64,000 bases of DNA from Sisyra terminalis (GCA_958496175.1 OY292278.1:28520001-28584000), one strand, 5' to 3'; shown: positions 45,640 to 57,739, numbered from the stretch's first letter. Made by a program: numbers and translations. The notes: generated by a model from the letters alone, not told the origin.

Positions 45640-46310
45640 TCCAAAATCGGCCAGCTTTGGAATAAGCTTGAATCAGGAACGTCGAAATTTGAGAACTGTT
45701 TTTGAATGGTTTCGATATTATTCCTGTACGTATTGTTCACTCGAATGCAATTTGTACATAAATTTTGGCATGTCAGAAATAAAGTAGCGATTATTATTTT
45801 CAAATATGTATTTATATTGTATTATGTAAAATTAAATTTTCTAAATAAAGTTTACTTTGGGCAAGTCCATTTCAGCACACCCATAATTTGGCAACGTTGC
45901 ATTTTCGATTTTTTTTAAATTTAATTCGCGATTAAATCGGTCCTTAATAAAAATTTAGCTACAAAAGAAAGAATTATAGCATATTAGAATTGAATTAACA
46001 AAAATATCGCGAATTAAATTAAAAACAAAATCGAAAATGCAACGTTGGCAGATTTTGGGTGTGCTAAAATGAACATGAGACGAAAATTTAATTTTAAATA
46101 TTATAATATAAATACATATTTGAAAATAAGCGTCGCTTCTTCATTTCTGGCATATCAAAGTTTACGTACAAATTGCATTCGAGTGAACAATACGTACCCA
46201 TTCGGAATAGTTCTCTTCAGTTCTGAAAATCTCGACGTTTCTGATCCAAGCTTATACCAAAAATTCTGTCTGATCATTTTTCATAACACCGCTAAATATG
46301 TATAACTTCA
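45640..46310. mobile_element. Large foldback with a P8 copy at its centre
   Basis: The left arm (from about 45655: AATAAGCTTGAATCAGGAAC, then TACGTATTGTTCACTCGAAT, CAAATTTGTACATAAA-like text) is inverted in the right arm (ATTCGAGTGAACAATACGTA at about 46177, GATCCAAGCTTATACC at 46238). The centre (about 45859-46080) is itself a P8-type palindrome with CAACGTTGCATTTTCGA and its complement. 46270-46312 carries the R2 motif CATAACACCGCTAAA. Open frames inside mirror one another and are not genes. Confidence 0.75.
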
Positions 46311-46319
46311 AAAAATATG

Positions 46320-46544
46320 GGCTCAAGTGTACTTTAGCACACCCACAATCTGGCAACGTTGCATTTTTGACTTTGTTTTTAATTTAATTCGCAATTAAAT
46401 CAGTCCATAATGAAAATTTAGCCACTAAAGAGACAATTATACCATATTAGAATTGAATTAACAAAAATATCGCGAATTAAATTAAAAACAAAGTCGAAAA
46501 TGCAACGTTGCCAGATTGTGGGTGTGCTAAAGTACACTTGAGCC
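46320..46544. mobile_element. Palindromic MITE P8 with perfect 8-bp duplication
   Basis: The 225-bp element is almost entirely inverted repeat: GGCTCAAGTGTACTTTAGCA, then CACCCACAATCTGGCAACG and TTGCATTTT(T/C)GACTTTG run inward from both ends. AAAATATG flanks it exactly (46312-46319 and 46545-46552). The copy at 62895-63090 also has a perfect but different 8-bp duplication, fixing the family's insertion rule. 8-bp duplications occur in hAT, P and Merlin superfamilies; the GG tip does not decide between them. Confidence 0.85.
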
Positions 46545-46699
46545 AAAATATGTTCCGCTGACGAAGGCGCAGGTATTAATATATGAATATATATAATAAA
46601 TAAATCTATTTTAAATATAGAACGGAACGTATTCCGGAATAGCTTGAACAAGAAAATACTTAGAAAAGTATACCACTTGGCTGAAGTTTAAAACCGTTG

Positions 46700-47110
46700 G
46701 TATTTTTAATGATAGCTATTATAAGCATGACTTACAAGGAAATACGGAATGAAACCTGTAAAAATGCGATCCATAGTTTTATCGCTGTTGCCCGTAACTG
46801 GTAAGGTATTATTAAATTTAATTACTGTACAACTCCTAGAAATGATATGGTGTCTATCTAAATAGACTACATGTCTATTAAATAGGTTTGCCAAATCAAA
46901 ATCTATGCTTTCAAGGAATGTATATTGGCCGGCAGTGTGATGAACATATACACAATAATTGGAGAAATGAGAAGCTTTAGCAATGAATTTCGTTGGGCTT
47001 TCTGTATTATACACGTATATGTATACTTGATGTTGTTACGATTGCTATTGATCCGCAATGTCGCTCTAAGCGCTTTTACAACTAATTGAATGCACAGTAT
47101 CGACATCATT
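46700..47110 (-). other. Unclassified open frames containing a 70-bp segment shared with P12 copy 1
   Basis: The minus frame 46706-47014 (102 codons, containing GQYTFLESIDFDLANLFNRH) overlaps another (46903-47109). The sequence 46972-47041 is identical over 70 bp to the loop of the P12 element at 44818-44887. I recognise no domain. It may be a transposon gene fragment that was the source of the captured loop. Confidence 0.35.
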
Positions 47111-48220
47111 GTTTCGTACTATATGTCGCAACTATAAACTAGATAACGTTTAATGTTTGTATATATTCGGGTGAGTATTAGGCTGATAAACGTATTAATA
47201 TCTTCATATTTAATCTTCTATTCAAACTAAAATCGAAACCGAGAATATTATCTAGGTATTTTTTTGTTAAAAATAATATTGTGAAAGAAAAAGGAAAATG
47301 ACAAAGAATAATCTTTTTGGGATAAGAGGAGCTTTGGTTATTGTTACGGCCATCTAATTTTTGTTGGGGAAAAACATCGTAATTCCTTCCATCTATGTCC
47401 TCGTCCATCAACACACAACAAGTATAAAAAAGCTTTTCTCTTTTTTTTCTTCTTTCCGTTGCTTTTCTTTCATACTCACTTTTATTATTTGTCAACCTAA
47501 ATAATGTAGCAAAAATAGTAATCTTAAGTGATTGATGACTTCAACATTCATCCAGTGTGCAGATCCTTGACAGATATAACTGGAAAATGCATACCTCTTT
47601 TCCACCTAAACACATAAAATAGAGTATGCACCAATTCATTTATACCGTTTGCTGCTGTATATTGAAATTAACTTATTATACTTGAACATACATTTGATAT
47701 GATTATTTTCCACGTTTCCAAAGTTTCCGGTTGGAATTTGATTTCCGGGTTGCTTGAAATGCATAAATACAATATATAAATATAAAACATCATAAATCTT
47801 TCGAATGTGAATGGAGTTGAAGAAAAATTATGGGAACACAATGGCAACGGGTACAATAAAACCAATTTATTCTTTTGTCAAAATAACAAAGAAAAGGTCT
47901 TTAATTAGGTTTTTACGAAAGAATTTAATGTTTTGTTAAAATGACTGACAGAACTTTCCTCCTCTTTATATTTTTTCTTCTTCATTTTCCTTAATTTAAT
48001 GAAATGCGATATCTTCGATTGTTTGTGCAAATGGAAATGCTGGAAAAGTTTTTTTTTTAAGAAAATCAAATACTTCTTAAAGTTGAGATATGTCTTTAAA
48101 TTAGATGGACGATCTTGTTTAAAGTTTTCTATTTAAAATTCTATATTGGTCACTATGAAATTAGTTTTCTTGAAAGATATAACTTATTTAAAAACTTCTC
48201 TTGACATATTTACCTAAAGA
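47111..48220. other. No gene or clear repeat recognised
   Basis: The minus frame 47178-47495 (105 codons) is rich in K, R and F, with no domain I know. The rest is AT-rich without partners. Confidence 0.3.
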
Positions 48221-48222
48221 TG

Positions 48223-48808
48223 CATTTTCATTCTGCCGCTAGTCGCTGGTTTCTAGCGACAAATGAGGCTCTCTATCGAACGTCAATGAATTGATATACA
48301 GCTACTTTATTGTAGAGGTATGTGTATATAATTCTGAATATAAGTATTATTACATGCCTGTTCACATTCAACTTATGAGTTATAAACGTACCGAGTATGT
48401 ACTCTTATAGGAGACCAGTGTATAACCCGTTAAGCTGCAACCTAACGTAAAGTATTACGGACAGAAATCAGCTGTTTTAACTACAACGAAATGCAATTTT
48501 GGTGGAAAAGAGTGAGTAAGCGAGATCTGTTGAGCTTAGTAGTTCAAATACGCAAGTCGTTATATGCATGGAATGGATGCAGATGGAGTGAGAGAGCCTA
48601 TTTCTCTGCACCAACGAAAACGTCTCACCGATCAGCAATCTTAATATATAAGATAAATCAATAGAAAAAATCAGATCTTATGAATATGACATGTTTGGTA
48701 AAATCAATAGAATTCGGCAAAAAAGTTAAACAAAATTTTGCTTTATCGCTTTAGTCATATGACCACATTTGTCGCTAGAAACCAGCGACTAGCGACAGCA
48801 AGAAAATG
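48223..48808. mobile_element. TIR element, ~586 bp, sharing terminal motif with the 2.5-kb MITE
   Basis: The left end CATTTTCATTCTGCCGCTAG and complement of the right end CATTTTCTTGCTGTCGCTAG continue together into TCGCTGGTTTCTAGCGACAA. The ~40-bp TIRs differ at a few positions near the tip. The GTCGCTAGTCGC-type core is also found in the Harbinger-like MITE at 2482-2870. The interior is non-coding. A clean target duplication was not found. Confidence 0.75.
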
Positions 48809-49711
48809 AAACTTAAGTCACTAAATAAACTGAACATTTTAACATTAGAGTGACACTTCAATTCTTAATAAAACAGTTCTTGTAGAATTTAACTTTATTA
48901 AAAAAAATCCTTGTGTATTTCTTACGTTTTTCCGGTTGGGTTAACATAAATTTTATCTTTGGTTTCGATAGGCAACTTAACTTACTAACATGATTATTTT
49001 GAAAGAAGTAAAGCCAAAATTTTAAATGATCTATGCAGCAAACAACGAAGGTAGTTAGTGGAATGGAGGTGGTTTTTTTTTTTTAATTAGGAGCATCAGA
49101 ATGTCAGATACGTAAGCGAATGCGCTATGAACATATCAAATGGAGGTGGTCACAAGCTCTTTGTTTTAATAGCATCAGAGGTGTAGCATTTTCCCTGTCA
49201 TCATAACCTTAATTATACAAAGGATATTTTATTTAAATCCTAACAGAGTCAAGATTGAAAAATATATTACATTTTAAAAAAAAAAACATTTACGAAATAG
49301 TTTTCTAAACCAAACCATTAATATTTTTAGTGACTTTTTCTCAGCACTCTCAAGTTGTTAAACCTTAAGCTTAATATATTCACAATAGAAAGGGAATTAA
49401 AAAACTTTATTTGCAATAATATTTTTATGAATATTTCCAAAATTTTTGTTTCGATTTTTAACATTATTTAGCTTACCAATAAATATAAACTATTAAATAA
49501 TATAACTCCAAGATAAAATCACTAAGCAGATAATTTTATCAGCAAATACAGAAAGTCAAATAATTGTATAAAAATAGCTTAATAATGTGTCCTGCAGACA
49601 AAGATGAGAGTACAAATAAACGGTTTAATTGGGTTAAACACCCGAATCAGGCCTATAAGTTGTGTTGAGCACGAAATAGTTGTTACTCAGAATAAAAGAT
49701 AACACCTCAAA
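48809..49711. other. No gene recognised
   Basis: AT-rich DNA with no coding frame or partner repeat that I can support. Confidence 0.3.
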
Positions 49712-49713
49712 TA

Positions 49714-50110
49714 CAGTGGAATCTCTATAACTCGAAAACTTCTACACGTCGAAGACATCGAGTAATCTCCTGAAAAACTTCCTATTTCTCCAAAAACTCA
49801 ATTTATTTTAGTACTCTTAGTAATTGGAGCTAAATTTATAACTTGAGGACTGTATGTATCTACTTCTAATAGAATACTAGGATACACGGGAGAGAATCAT
49901 AATAACGTTGACATATACATACATCACTAAAGAATTCATCCAAACTTATATAGATCAATCAATGTTAAGAATTAATATTAGAATTATTTTTTTAGTTTTA
50001 TTGTTATTTACCATCGCTTTAAAACTGTTAAAGTTTTTAGCGCCTCAAGGGTTATTAAAAATTCATACATCGAGAAATATCGATTTGCTCAATTAACTCG
50101 AAAAACAACT
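49714..50110 (+). mobile_element. pogo/Tigger-like element, left end only
   Basis: CAGTGGAATCTCTATAACTC followed by GAAAACTTC and further TCGA-containing text is the hallmark of pogo-type ends, and TA stands directly before it (49712-49713). The matching right end is not present: near 50090-50120 there are AACTCGAAAAACAACTCGAC blocks but no terminal CACTG. The 62-codon frame at 49908 is not a recognisable transposase. Confidence 0.55.
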
Positions 50111-51415
50111 CGACGAAAATACAACTTAAATATTTATCAAACGCTAAAAAATCATGAAATAAAGGTATATGTTGTCTTTGTTTTATTCTATCAGGAGTTG
50201 TCAATTTCATCTTGGAAAGTAGAGCTGTGTGAAGTCATTAATGGTAGTAAAATAAAAATTCAATTAGCATCCTTTATATATACTGAAAATTCAATAAGTT
50301 AAACGCCCAATTGCAAAACTCATATATTATTTTCTTAATTATTAACTCTAAAACTAATCGAAGTTATTCGAAGTAATAAAAGGCGTTTATCAGATACTAA
50401 ATGAATTGATGCTACGAAATTGCTATAGCCACCTAGTGAGTTTTGAAAAGAACATAACATATTCTGTTTGAAGGAGGAATTGTGTGATCAGCTGTGTTAT
50501 AATACGCGGCGAAAAACGAATTGAATTAAGATTTAATTTTAAAGCTTCAAATATTATAAGTAAATAGTCTCATTTCTCAACAGCTCTGAAATAAAATGAA
50601 TCTTAATTACGTTATTATTTATAAAGATATTTATAAAATTGTTTTTTTAAATATAAGCTATAAAATAAAATAGAATATGTGTAAATGTAAAGAAGTCAAT
50701 GGTAAAAAATATGCAACCGATACGTAGCGTTTCGTAGCATGTCTGATTATCGGTCATTGTTTTGCCTTTGTCCTTTTTTGTTACAAACATATCAGCTTTT
50801 CAATCACTTATTTTTCTATCAACGTTGTTAGAACTCCACCTATTATTAACAATGTTCAAAAAAGTTATGAATGGCATTTAGAAACTATTAAATTTGAAAT
50901 GCCTTGTATTTATTGGGATTAGTATCAATCTATTTTTTAAAGGAAAGATCCAGGATCCAAGCATTTCTTAAAATTTTAAAGCAACTTTCAATCATTTATT
51001 TGGGATGATTTTTCTGTAGTAGATATATTCTATTGCAAATATTCTTAGATTTACTACAATTATGTGGGAGTAACCACCGTTTCAATGTATATTACGTTCT
51101 TTGTATATTTTAAGTCTTCAGGTACTAACGTATACTAATTCTAAATTGTATGTAAGACTACTTCTGAGAAATTGTAAACATAGTACATTTTTAATAAAAC
51201 ATGTCCGCTTTTCTTTTGATTTATGTCTCTTTGACTTCTGCATTTAATGAAACGTTATATCTTCCAAAAGTCTCTCAAATGATTTATAATTGGAATGATT
51301 ATTTTTCCAAGAAAATTTCCCTTTCTAGTTCTTTTTATCGTTAGTATAAAGAAATGGATACATAAATTTAAGTTTTATTGTTAGTTATTAATGAATGAAT
51401 TTATTTACTATACTA
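50111..51415. other. No gene or clear repeat recognised
   Basis: AT-rich DNA without partner copies or inverted ends that I can see. Confidence 0.3.
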
Positions 51416-51419
51416 CAAA

Positions 51420-52555
51420 CAACCTATAAGCCAATAAAATTTTAAAGTTTAAATTTTCCATTTTTTTCCAATCGATGGGAAATCGTTCTTAGAGGTTTGT
51501 GATAGAAACTGTTTCGTTTATGACAAAATACTTTAGTAGTAATTAATTAATTACGAAAACTTAATTATTTAGTCATTGATATAGTAAAACGTTAAGAAAA
51601 TAAGGTTTTTAGTGACATTACTAACAAAAATGCTAAAAAAATAGAAAACTGTCATTTAATAAAAAGAAAAAAATTAAATAAAAGTAAAGAAAACTTAACA
51701 AAACCTTTGACTCCCTCTTTCCAAAAAATTGGGAAAATATCATAAAATTTTCCAAAATAGCAAAAATCGAAACTTAATTAAAAACGCTTTTCACCCAAAT
51801 ATTTTCATCGACTGTGCAAATCACTTTTCCTACAAAATTATTGAATACAAATATGTGAAATATAAAATTACTTGGACAATATTTTCTACACTTTCCAACC
51901 CAATAACTCTTCTAAATTAATAAAACTTGAGAAATCATTAAACATGCTTTTTACAAATATATTTTCACGTTGTTTGTGAAAATCAACTTTTCCCACAAAA
52001 TTTTTTTGAATATAAATATGTGAATTACTAAGCGTTTTTGAAGATGCCGAAAATATTGATTTTTTTTTTGAGAAAAAATGCATTTTCACAAACAATGAAA
52101 ATGAATTTGTGAAAAGTGCGTTCAATGATGTCTCAATTTTTGTTTATTTAGAAGAGTTTGCTGGTTTGGAAAGTGTGAAAAATATTTTTCAATTAATCTT
52201 ATATATCGCATATTTAAATTGAATAGTTTTTTATAGGAAAAATTTATTTTTACAAACAATGAATATGTTTGGGTGAAAAGCGTGTTTAATTATGTCTCGG
52301 TTTTCATTATATTGGAAAATTTCGCGAAAATACAATGTAAAGAAAAAAAATAGTTTACTAAATGTCTTTTTTCTCTAATTTTTCATTTTGTTTTACTATT
52401 ATATTAAACAGCAGTTTTCTAAATCCTGCATTTTTGTTGTTATATGTCGCTAAAAATCCTATTTTCTTAACATTTTACTGTATCAATGACGAAATAATTT
52501 TTCGTAATTTGAAAAACTGTTTAGTTAAAGTGTTTTGGAGCCATATCTATATTTG
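51420..52555. repeat. Long inverted repeat built of R3 copies
   Basis: 51420-51770 is R3 on the minus strand and 52300-52555 is R3 on the plus strand. Inner blocks also mirror: AACGCTTTTCACCCAAA at 51783 and TTTGGGTGAAAAGCGTG at 52269, with further AAAATGAATTTGTGAAAAG-type blocks between. The structure centres near 52037 and is cut at its right side near the LINE fragment that starts about 52561. It is a degenerate foldback, non-coding. Confidence 0.65.
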
Positions 52556-52560
52556 ATATA

Positions 52561-53281
52561 CGCACATGAAATGCCACAAGCACAACAGTGCACGACAGTA
52601 CAATATGCGGACGACATGGCATATTTAGTATCCGAGGGTACCTATCAGTGTGCTGAGGAAAGATTCCAGGAGAACCTGGAAAAAACCAATGAATGGTGCA
52701 AAAAATGACGAGTCATTATGGACCCATTGAAATCTATCGTGGTACCGTTTTCATTGAGATGGGAGCACTATAGAGGACAAATTCAATTTTACGGGACGAT
52801 TTTGCTCGTTCAACAAACGGTTCAATATCTAGGGATGCGCCTGGATTCCTAACTAACGTGGAAATACCACATTGATGGGTTGGTCACTAGATTTCGAGGA
52901 AAGCTCAAACAACTGAGGCAACTATTATTACATAATACACCACTTAATCATTGCACGAAACTTTTAATATATAAAATGTTAATAAGACCTATATGGACGT
53001 ACGTGTATGGCCTATGAGGGATGTCCGTGAAAACACACATCCAAAAAATACAAGTGCTACAAAATCGAATTTTAAGATTAATAACAAACGCTCCATGGTA
53101 TGTGAAAAGTTCAATGCTATATCAGGATTTACAAATCACACGAGTACAAGATGACATCAGGGCTGCCTATGTTCACCTGCACTGCAGCATGGAAGACCAT
53201 GAAAACCCTCTTGTTAGAGAAGGAGCATCTAAGCCAATGATCCAAAATAGAAGATTGAAAAGAAAAAGACTAAAAGATTAA
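52561..53281 (+). mobile_element. Jockey-like LINE reverse transcriptase remnant
   Basis: The plus strand reads TTVQYADDMAYLVSEGTYQC (catalytic YADD), then NLEKTNEWCKK, a TGA (expected Trp), MDPLKSIVVPFSLRWEHYRG, VQYLGMRLDS, a TAA, LTWKYHIDGLVTRFR, LIYKMLIRPIWTYVYGL, a TGA, and an open C-terminus with LQNRILRLITNAPWYVKSSM and RRLKRKRLKD before TAA 53279-53281. It is cut at the 5' side and carries at least three in-frame stops, so it is dead. The C-terminus resembles that of the LINE at 22 kb (both have NAPWYV or DAPWYV). Confidence 0.88.
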
Positions 53282-54125
53282 AAGATTAAAAGACTATCTA
53301 ACCTGATGATAAAAAAAATAACTAAACATTATATAAATCTAATTGTTAAAAAAAATATCTGCACCGGGACAGTTACTGAACAGTCACCGAATAACTGAGT
53401 CATATCAATTACGTACTTTAGGTGCTTACTATAATAATGTGAGCTAAACAGTGAGTCACTACGTGACAAAAGTGGACAAATTAAAAAAAAACTCATTTGT
53501 GCAGTTCACACGCGGTAGAAGTGAAACCTTCAAAAAAGATGAACTTCAAGATACTGAGACAAATGTAAGATTTTATGAGTAGGATAATTGTAGGGTTTAT
53601 TTTAAGATTTATTAACATATATATTACATAAATTTATCCTGAATCCAAATTTGCATTTTCGATAAATGATACGAGAGCTTATGATAATGGAAGTATGAAA
53701 TAAATCCAGTGGTGGCAAAGATGCAGGTATCGTTTAATATTTGAAACTATTGTATTTGGACTTCGTTGGAATTACATTTTTCTCGATTGTTTGAAAATAC
53801 GTGCAGCGCAGTAAAATATTATCATGTGCATTAGAATTTTTAACTATTATCCATAAAAGATCTTCATGTCCTGGGCGTTGTGGTTTTAAATTTCGTTGGA
53901 ATCACAATCGTTCATAAAAGGAGCACATATTATGGCCATCAACATATTGTCAAAAAAATTAACGAAATTCTTCATAAGCAACTTTATTTCGACGAAATTG
54001 TGAGTACCTAAGGAATCAGATGTACATTCATGTGAGTAGCACCTGAAAAACAGTTCGTAATTATGTGATATTAGAATTAATTTTAAATTAACTTTTATTT
54101 TATTGAAATTTCGTGATTAAGGACG
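53282..54125. other. LINE 3' tail and unassigned DNA
   Basis: An AAAGATTAAAAGATTAAAAG run directly follows the LINE stop codon and may be its 3' end. The rest shows no recognisable feature. Confidence 0.3.
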
Positions 54126-54129
54126 AAAT

Positions 54130-54350
54130 ATTCGATTGGAAAATATTTAAGTACTTACTAGCATCATTTTCACTATTTTGCACAGTCGAATCATTATTAA
54201 ACGTATAAGAACTATTATTTTTCTTATTTACTAATGCTTTTCGGCGTGCCCAAAATTCACGAACACGTTCTGTTGGACCTTTTGACGTCTTTATAGCCTT
54301 GTTTTCTTTACTTTTCTTTGATAATCATCACAATAATCCGTATTCATCTA
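54130..54350 (-). pseudogene. Short protein fragment with basic 'ERVREFWARRKA' motif
   Basis: On the minus strand a start reads MNTDYCDDYQRKVKKT. After a frame change, KTSKGPTERVREFWARRKAL is followed by an Asn/Ser-rich stretch. Short 'T.ERVREYRARKK'-type basic segments are common at the N-terminus of proteins of arthropod transposable elements. The fragment is about 60 residues, with nothing recognisable on either side. Confidence 0.35.
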
Positions 54351-54644
54351 CGGCAAACTTGAAAATTAATTTTATTAAAATAATGAAATGTTCATGCTAC
54401 AATTATAATAAGCAATTTAACACGGTTGTTATTAGTCGCTATGAAAACCATTCTGAAGTAGCGTAATACGCAGACGCGCACGACCATAAGAAATACTAAT
54501 GTTTTCTACCTCATTCTCTCTCATGTTAAATCTTATAGATTTATGTATATGTTTCTCTTTTTATTACCGCTTTCCGTTTCCGTTTCATAAAATTTCAAGT
54601 CCCAACGATGCTAAAGAAGTTTTCACTTCAAAAAAAAAAAATAA

Positions 54645-54772
54645 TAATTGCTATTTAAATAAACTATTTTGCCACAAACGAAACGTTTTCTTTCACAAGC
54701 CTCTAAAATGGAAAATTCAAACTATAAAATTTTGTTGGCTAATCGATATAGAGTACTATAAATGGTAAATAT
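54645..54772 (+). repeat. R3 repeat, short copy
   Basis: CACAAACGAAACGTTTTCTT, then TCACAAGCCTCTAAAATGG and GTTGGCTAATCGATATAGAG match the end of R3 at 22870-22985. Confidence 0.65.
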
Positions 54773-54779
54773 ATATTGT

Positions 54780-56195
54780 CAATCAATCAGCTCAATTAAA
54801 ATCTATTGATATTGTTTAAGGGTTTTTTTATGGGAAACATGAAAAAGTAATTGATGTACCTTTTATACTACATGGATAGTAAAAATCTTCCCTTTTATCT
54901 TTCAATTAAATGAAGTAAATAATTCGGTTACGAAAATTACATTTTCAAATTGAACTCAGTCGGTTTTACTTTTATTGACATAATTGGGGAAAGAGAATTT
55001 TTTCCAAAACTAAATTAAATGAAATTAAATTCAATATTGAATGAAAAATTGAATGTATCAAACGTTTCAAATGAATTGCAAATTAATTTTAATTAGTCCG
55101 TAAAAATCGTCAGAAAATCAACACCGGAAAACATCTGTCCAAACCCCTTTTCCGAGGGAAACACACCACTCGATAATAATTTGACAGCAAACAAACGTAA
55201 GCTTTTAATGAAATCATAAATTACCCGTTTCAATATGGGAATATCGGAAATTCCCCTGAATTTGTCAAACTTTTTCAACGCGAAGCCAAAATTTTTGATG
55301 TGGCTGCATGAAATATGAAAGAAAAAGTTTTTTACTTATGTGTTCGAATAAATCAATTCCGAATAACATTGAATATTTTTTTCATTAAGTGATATATATG
55401 ATTGATGTGATAGCTTCTTTTTTTTATAATTCCATCGAATTCCTTGTCATTTTACTAGAGAAGCCAATATTTTTTTTTATAAATTCAATTTTTTGTCTTT
55501 TTTCTTATTGAAGGTATTACATGAGAGCAAAAAATGAATATTTTCTTACGCTAAAATAATTCGTCTTTTCTCATTCTTCGTATTGCGATTCCAATGTGTG
55601 TTTGTCATATTTCTTATCAATTTTTAAATGCGAAATCAAACGGAAATTAAATAAGAATGAAGACGAAGAAAAACTTTGTCTGAAGTTTTGAAACTTATGA
55701 ATTTTAATTACAAATGTTTATAAGACGTTGAAAATTAATTTCGTTTTTTTTTCCTTTACGTCATTTTAATCTATTTTTTCCAGCGAGTTTTAAATAATAA
55801 CTAGGAAAAGATTTTCTAAAAAAAAAATCTAATGTAAGTAATACATAACTTCCATATTGTCAGATACAATACAAATTATTCCTAAACTTAGAGCCAAATT
55901 TATGATTTTCCGACTAAAGTATCGTAGGTATCTATACGAAACAAAAAAAAACCTTAAAAATTACGAAAGGAAAATCATAATCTACACGAAAAAAAAAATT
56001 ACCAACAATTAAAATAATAATATAATATTATTATGTATAAGAGTGCAGGACCTGAAGTAACGTTTTATGCTTTCTACAATGTCACATAGTAAAATTCTTT
56101 TGACAAAAACTTCTACTTGAAGTCTTGAAACAGAAAACAGTCTTATAAGCATATTAACTTCCATAAATTTTACGATTTTCAAATAGGAAATTGGA
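54780..56195. other. No gene or clear repeat recognised
   Basis: AT-rich DNA. A 61-codon minus frame (55093-55278) has an even composition but no domain I know. Confidence 0.3.
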
Positions 56196-56199
56196 CTAA

Positions 56200-56650
56200 C
56201 TACATTAGTCAGACAAGGCTAGTTGACTGAAGGCTATATCACTGAACTCTTTCTAAACCGCTGGACTGATTTTGATTATTTTTTTGGTGTGCATTTGAGT
56301 GAGCTCTCGAATGGAAGTTGGAAGGTTCCCGAATGGGGGCTTAGATTTACAATTAGACAGAATTAGAAATTTAATTTATGTGAAGGTACAATATTTTAAT
56401 GCTGATTTTTGTGGATTTACGAACGAATCAGTGATGAGATTCCAAAATTATTTAAAGTTATACTTCTTTAGCGGTGTTATGAAAAAAAAACAATCAGACT
56501 GAATTTTTAATAAAATGTGACACCGTAACGTAACAGTAGGAAGTTGCTCGCAAACGGTTAGTGAGAAACTTCAAGTTAGTGAAAGCAGACTGACTTTTGG
56601 AAGCGATTTGTATAGTACTCAAAAACGCAATCAAGTCGACCGAGTTGACC
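56200..56650 (+). repeat. Helitron-like fragment followed by R2 copy 3
   Basis: 56230-56350 reads TATATCACTGAACTC, CTAAACCGCTGGACTGATTT and GGTGTGCATTTGAGTGAG, the text found complemented at 31150-31370. From about 56450 follows R2: AAAGTTATACTTCTTTAGCG, GTTATGAAAA, GACTGAATTTTTAAT, AAAATGTGACACC, ACAGTAGGAAGTTGCTCG and GTTAGTGAGAAAC. The join suggests R2 may be the distal part of this element family. Confidence 0.6.
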
Positions 56651-57028
56651 GCTAGCACAGATTTTTTTGTTATTCAGTAGGGGAAACCAGCTTAAATGAT
56701 TGACAACGAAGTAAAAAGTACCAGGTAAAGATAACAGTAATAACAAACACCATCAGTCGTTATTTTATATTTAAAACATCGATATCGTTGAACTTAACAT
56801 TTTCAATTTATATAGTTTGAACCTTATCCATATTATTACACAATAGTTTAAATAAATTTAAAATAAAAGTATTTTCATGGAATTATTTATTATAATATGT
56901 AAAATATTGCAAGGAAAGTCGATTGAATCATTATATTGCATTATGTGTTTTTATATTTGAATTAAAAATCAATTTTAATACACAAATATAAATGGGTAAT
57001 AAAATTAAACAAATACTATTGTATTAAT

Positions 57029-57293
57029 TTAATTTTTACTCCGCACGGGGTGCGTGCCTCCTCCCAGGTATTTTTGTGGACAGTGGAGTTCATCACAGTA
57101 CATACTTAGAAGCAAATCAAATTATTAGCGTTATTAAAATATATGAATAAAATAACAGAAAGAACATTAATGAAACTTTAGTCTATTTTTGGCTGGAATT
57201 GCGAATTTTTTTCGTTGCATTCCTTTCACGTACTTGCAAATGAAAGATATATTGTGTCCCCCCCTTCAGAAAAAATCCTGAATCCGCCATTGT
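57029..57293. repeat. hAT-like terminal fragment (weak)
   Basis: The right side, reverse complemented, reads CAATGGCGGATTCAGGATTT then TTTTCTGAAGGGGGGG, which resembles the ends of many insect hAT elements. The left side has CCGCACGGGGTGCGTGCCTC. No matched left tip or duplication was found. Confidence 0.4.
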
Positions 57294-57377
57294 ACGTATA
57301 AGTAGTCAATTGAGTATATTGCGTATTGTGTCAATATTGTGAAATACTATACAATATGTACAAATAGCCAACTGTGT

Positions 57378-57675
57378 TAATGGATAATAATATATGTCCT
57401 ATGACTCAAATTCTTCTTTATTACGACACGTTTCAACAGTTTTTGGCTGTCATCATCAGATAATAATTATTTATATAGTTATATAATTTTATAAAATTAA
57501 TTATTTAAGATTATTAATTATTTTATATAATTTTCAAATCATTACCTGTTGATGGCAGCCAAAAACTGTTGAAACGCGTCGTAATAAAGAAGAATTTGAG
57601 TCATAGGACATATATTATTATCCGTTAATTTATTAATTGTGACTCGGAAAGAAATAAAATACTTATCAATGTTAA
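57378..57675 (+). mobile_element. Palindromic retroposon-like element P12, copy 2
   Basis: Same 5' start (TAATGGATAATAATATATG) and same 3' tail (GTGACTCGGAAAGAAATAA, ending ATCAATGTTAA) as copy 1. Flanks are AGCCAACTGTGT (57366-57377) and AGCCAATTGTGT (57676-57687), a 12-bp duplication with one mismatch. Both arms carry a CTG(A/T)TGATG-stem-GAAAC block. The loop here is a simple AT-rich stretch, unlike copy 1, so the loop is variable while both ends are fixed. Confidence 0.8.
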
Positions 57676-57679
57676 AGCC

Positions 57680-57738
57680 AATTGTGTATACATGTATAAA
57701 TGTATATGTATAAATGTACATGTACATATGTATAAATA
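57680..57738. repeat. ATGTATAA-type short tandem repeats
   Basis: Imperfect repeats of TGTATAAATGTATA and TACATGTACATA follow the P12 element. Confidence 0.5.
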
Positions 57739-57739
57739 G

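Noticed and set aside
47178..47495. 105-codon minus frame with basic N-terminus
   Set aside because: No domain, low-complexity K/R/F composition, no supporting signals.
57542..57727. Minus frame of 61 codons starting in a Tyr/Met-rich stretch
   Set aside because: It reads through the ATGTATAA repeats and the P12 arm.
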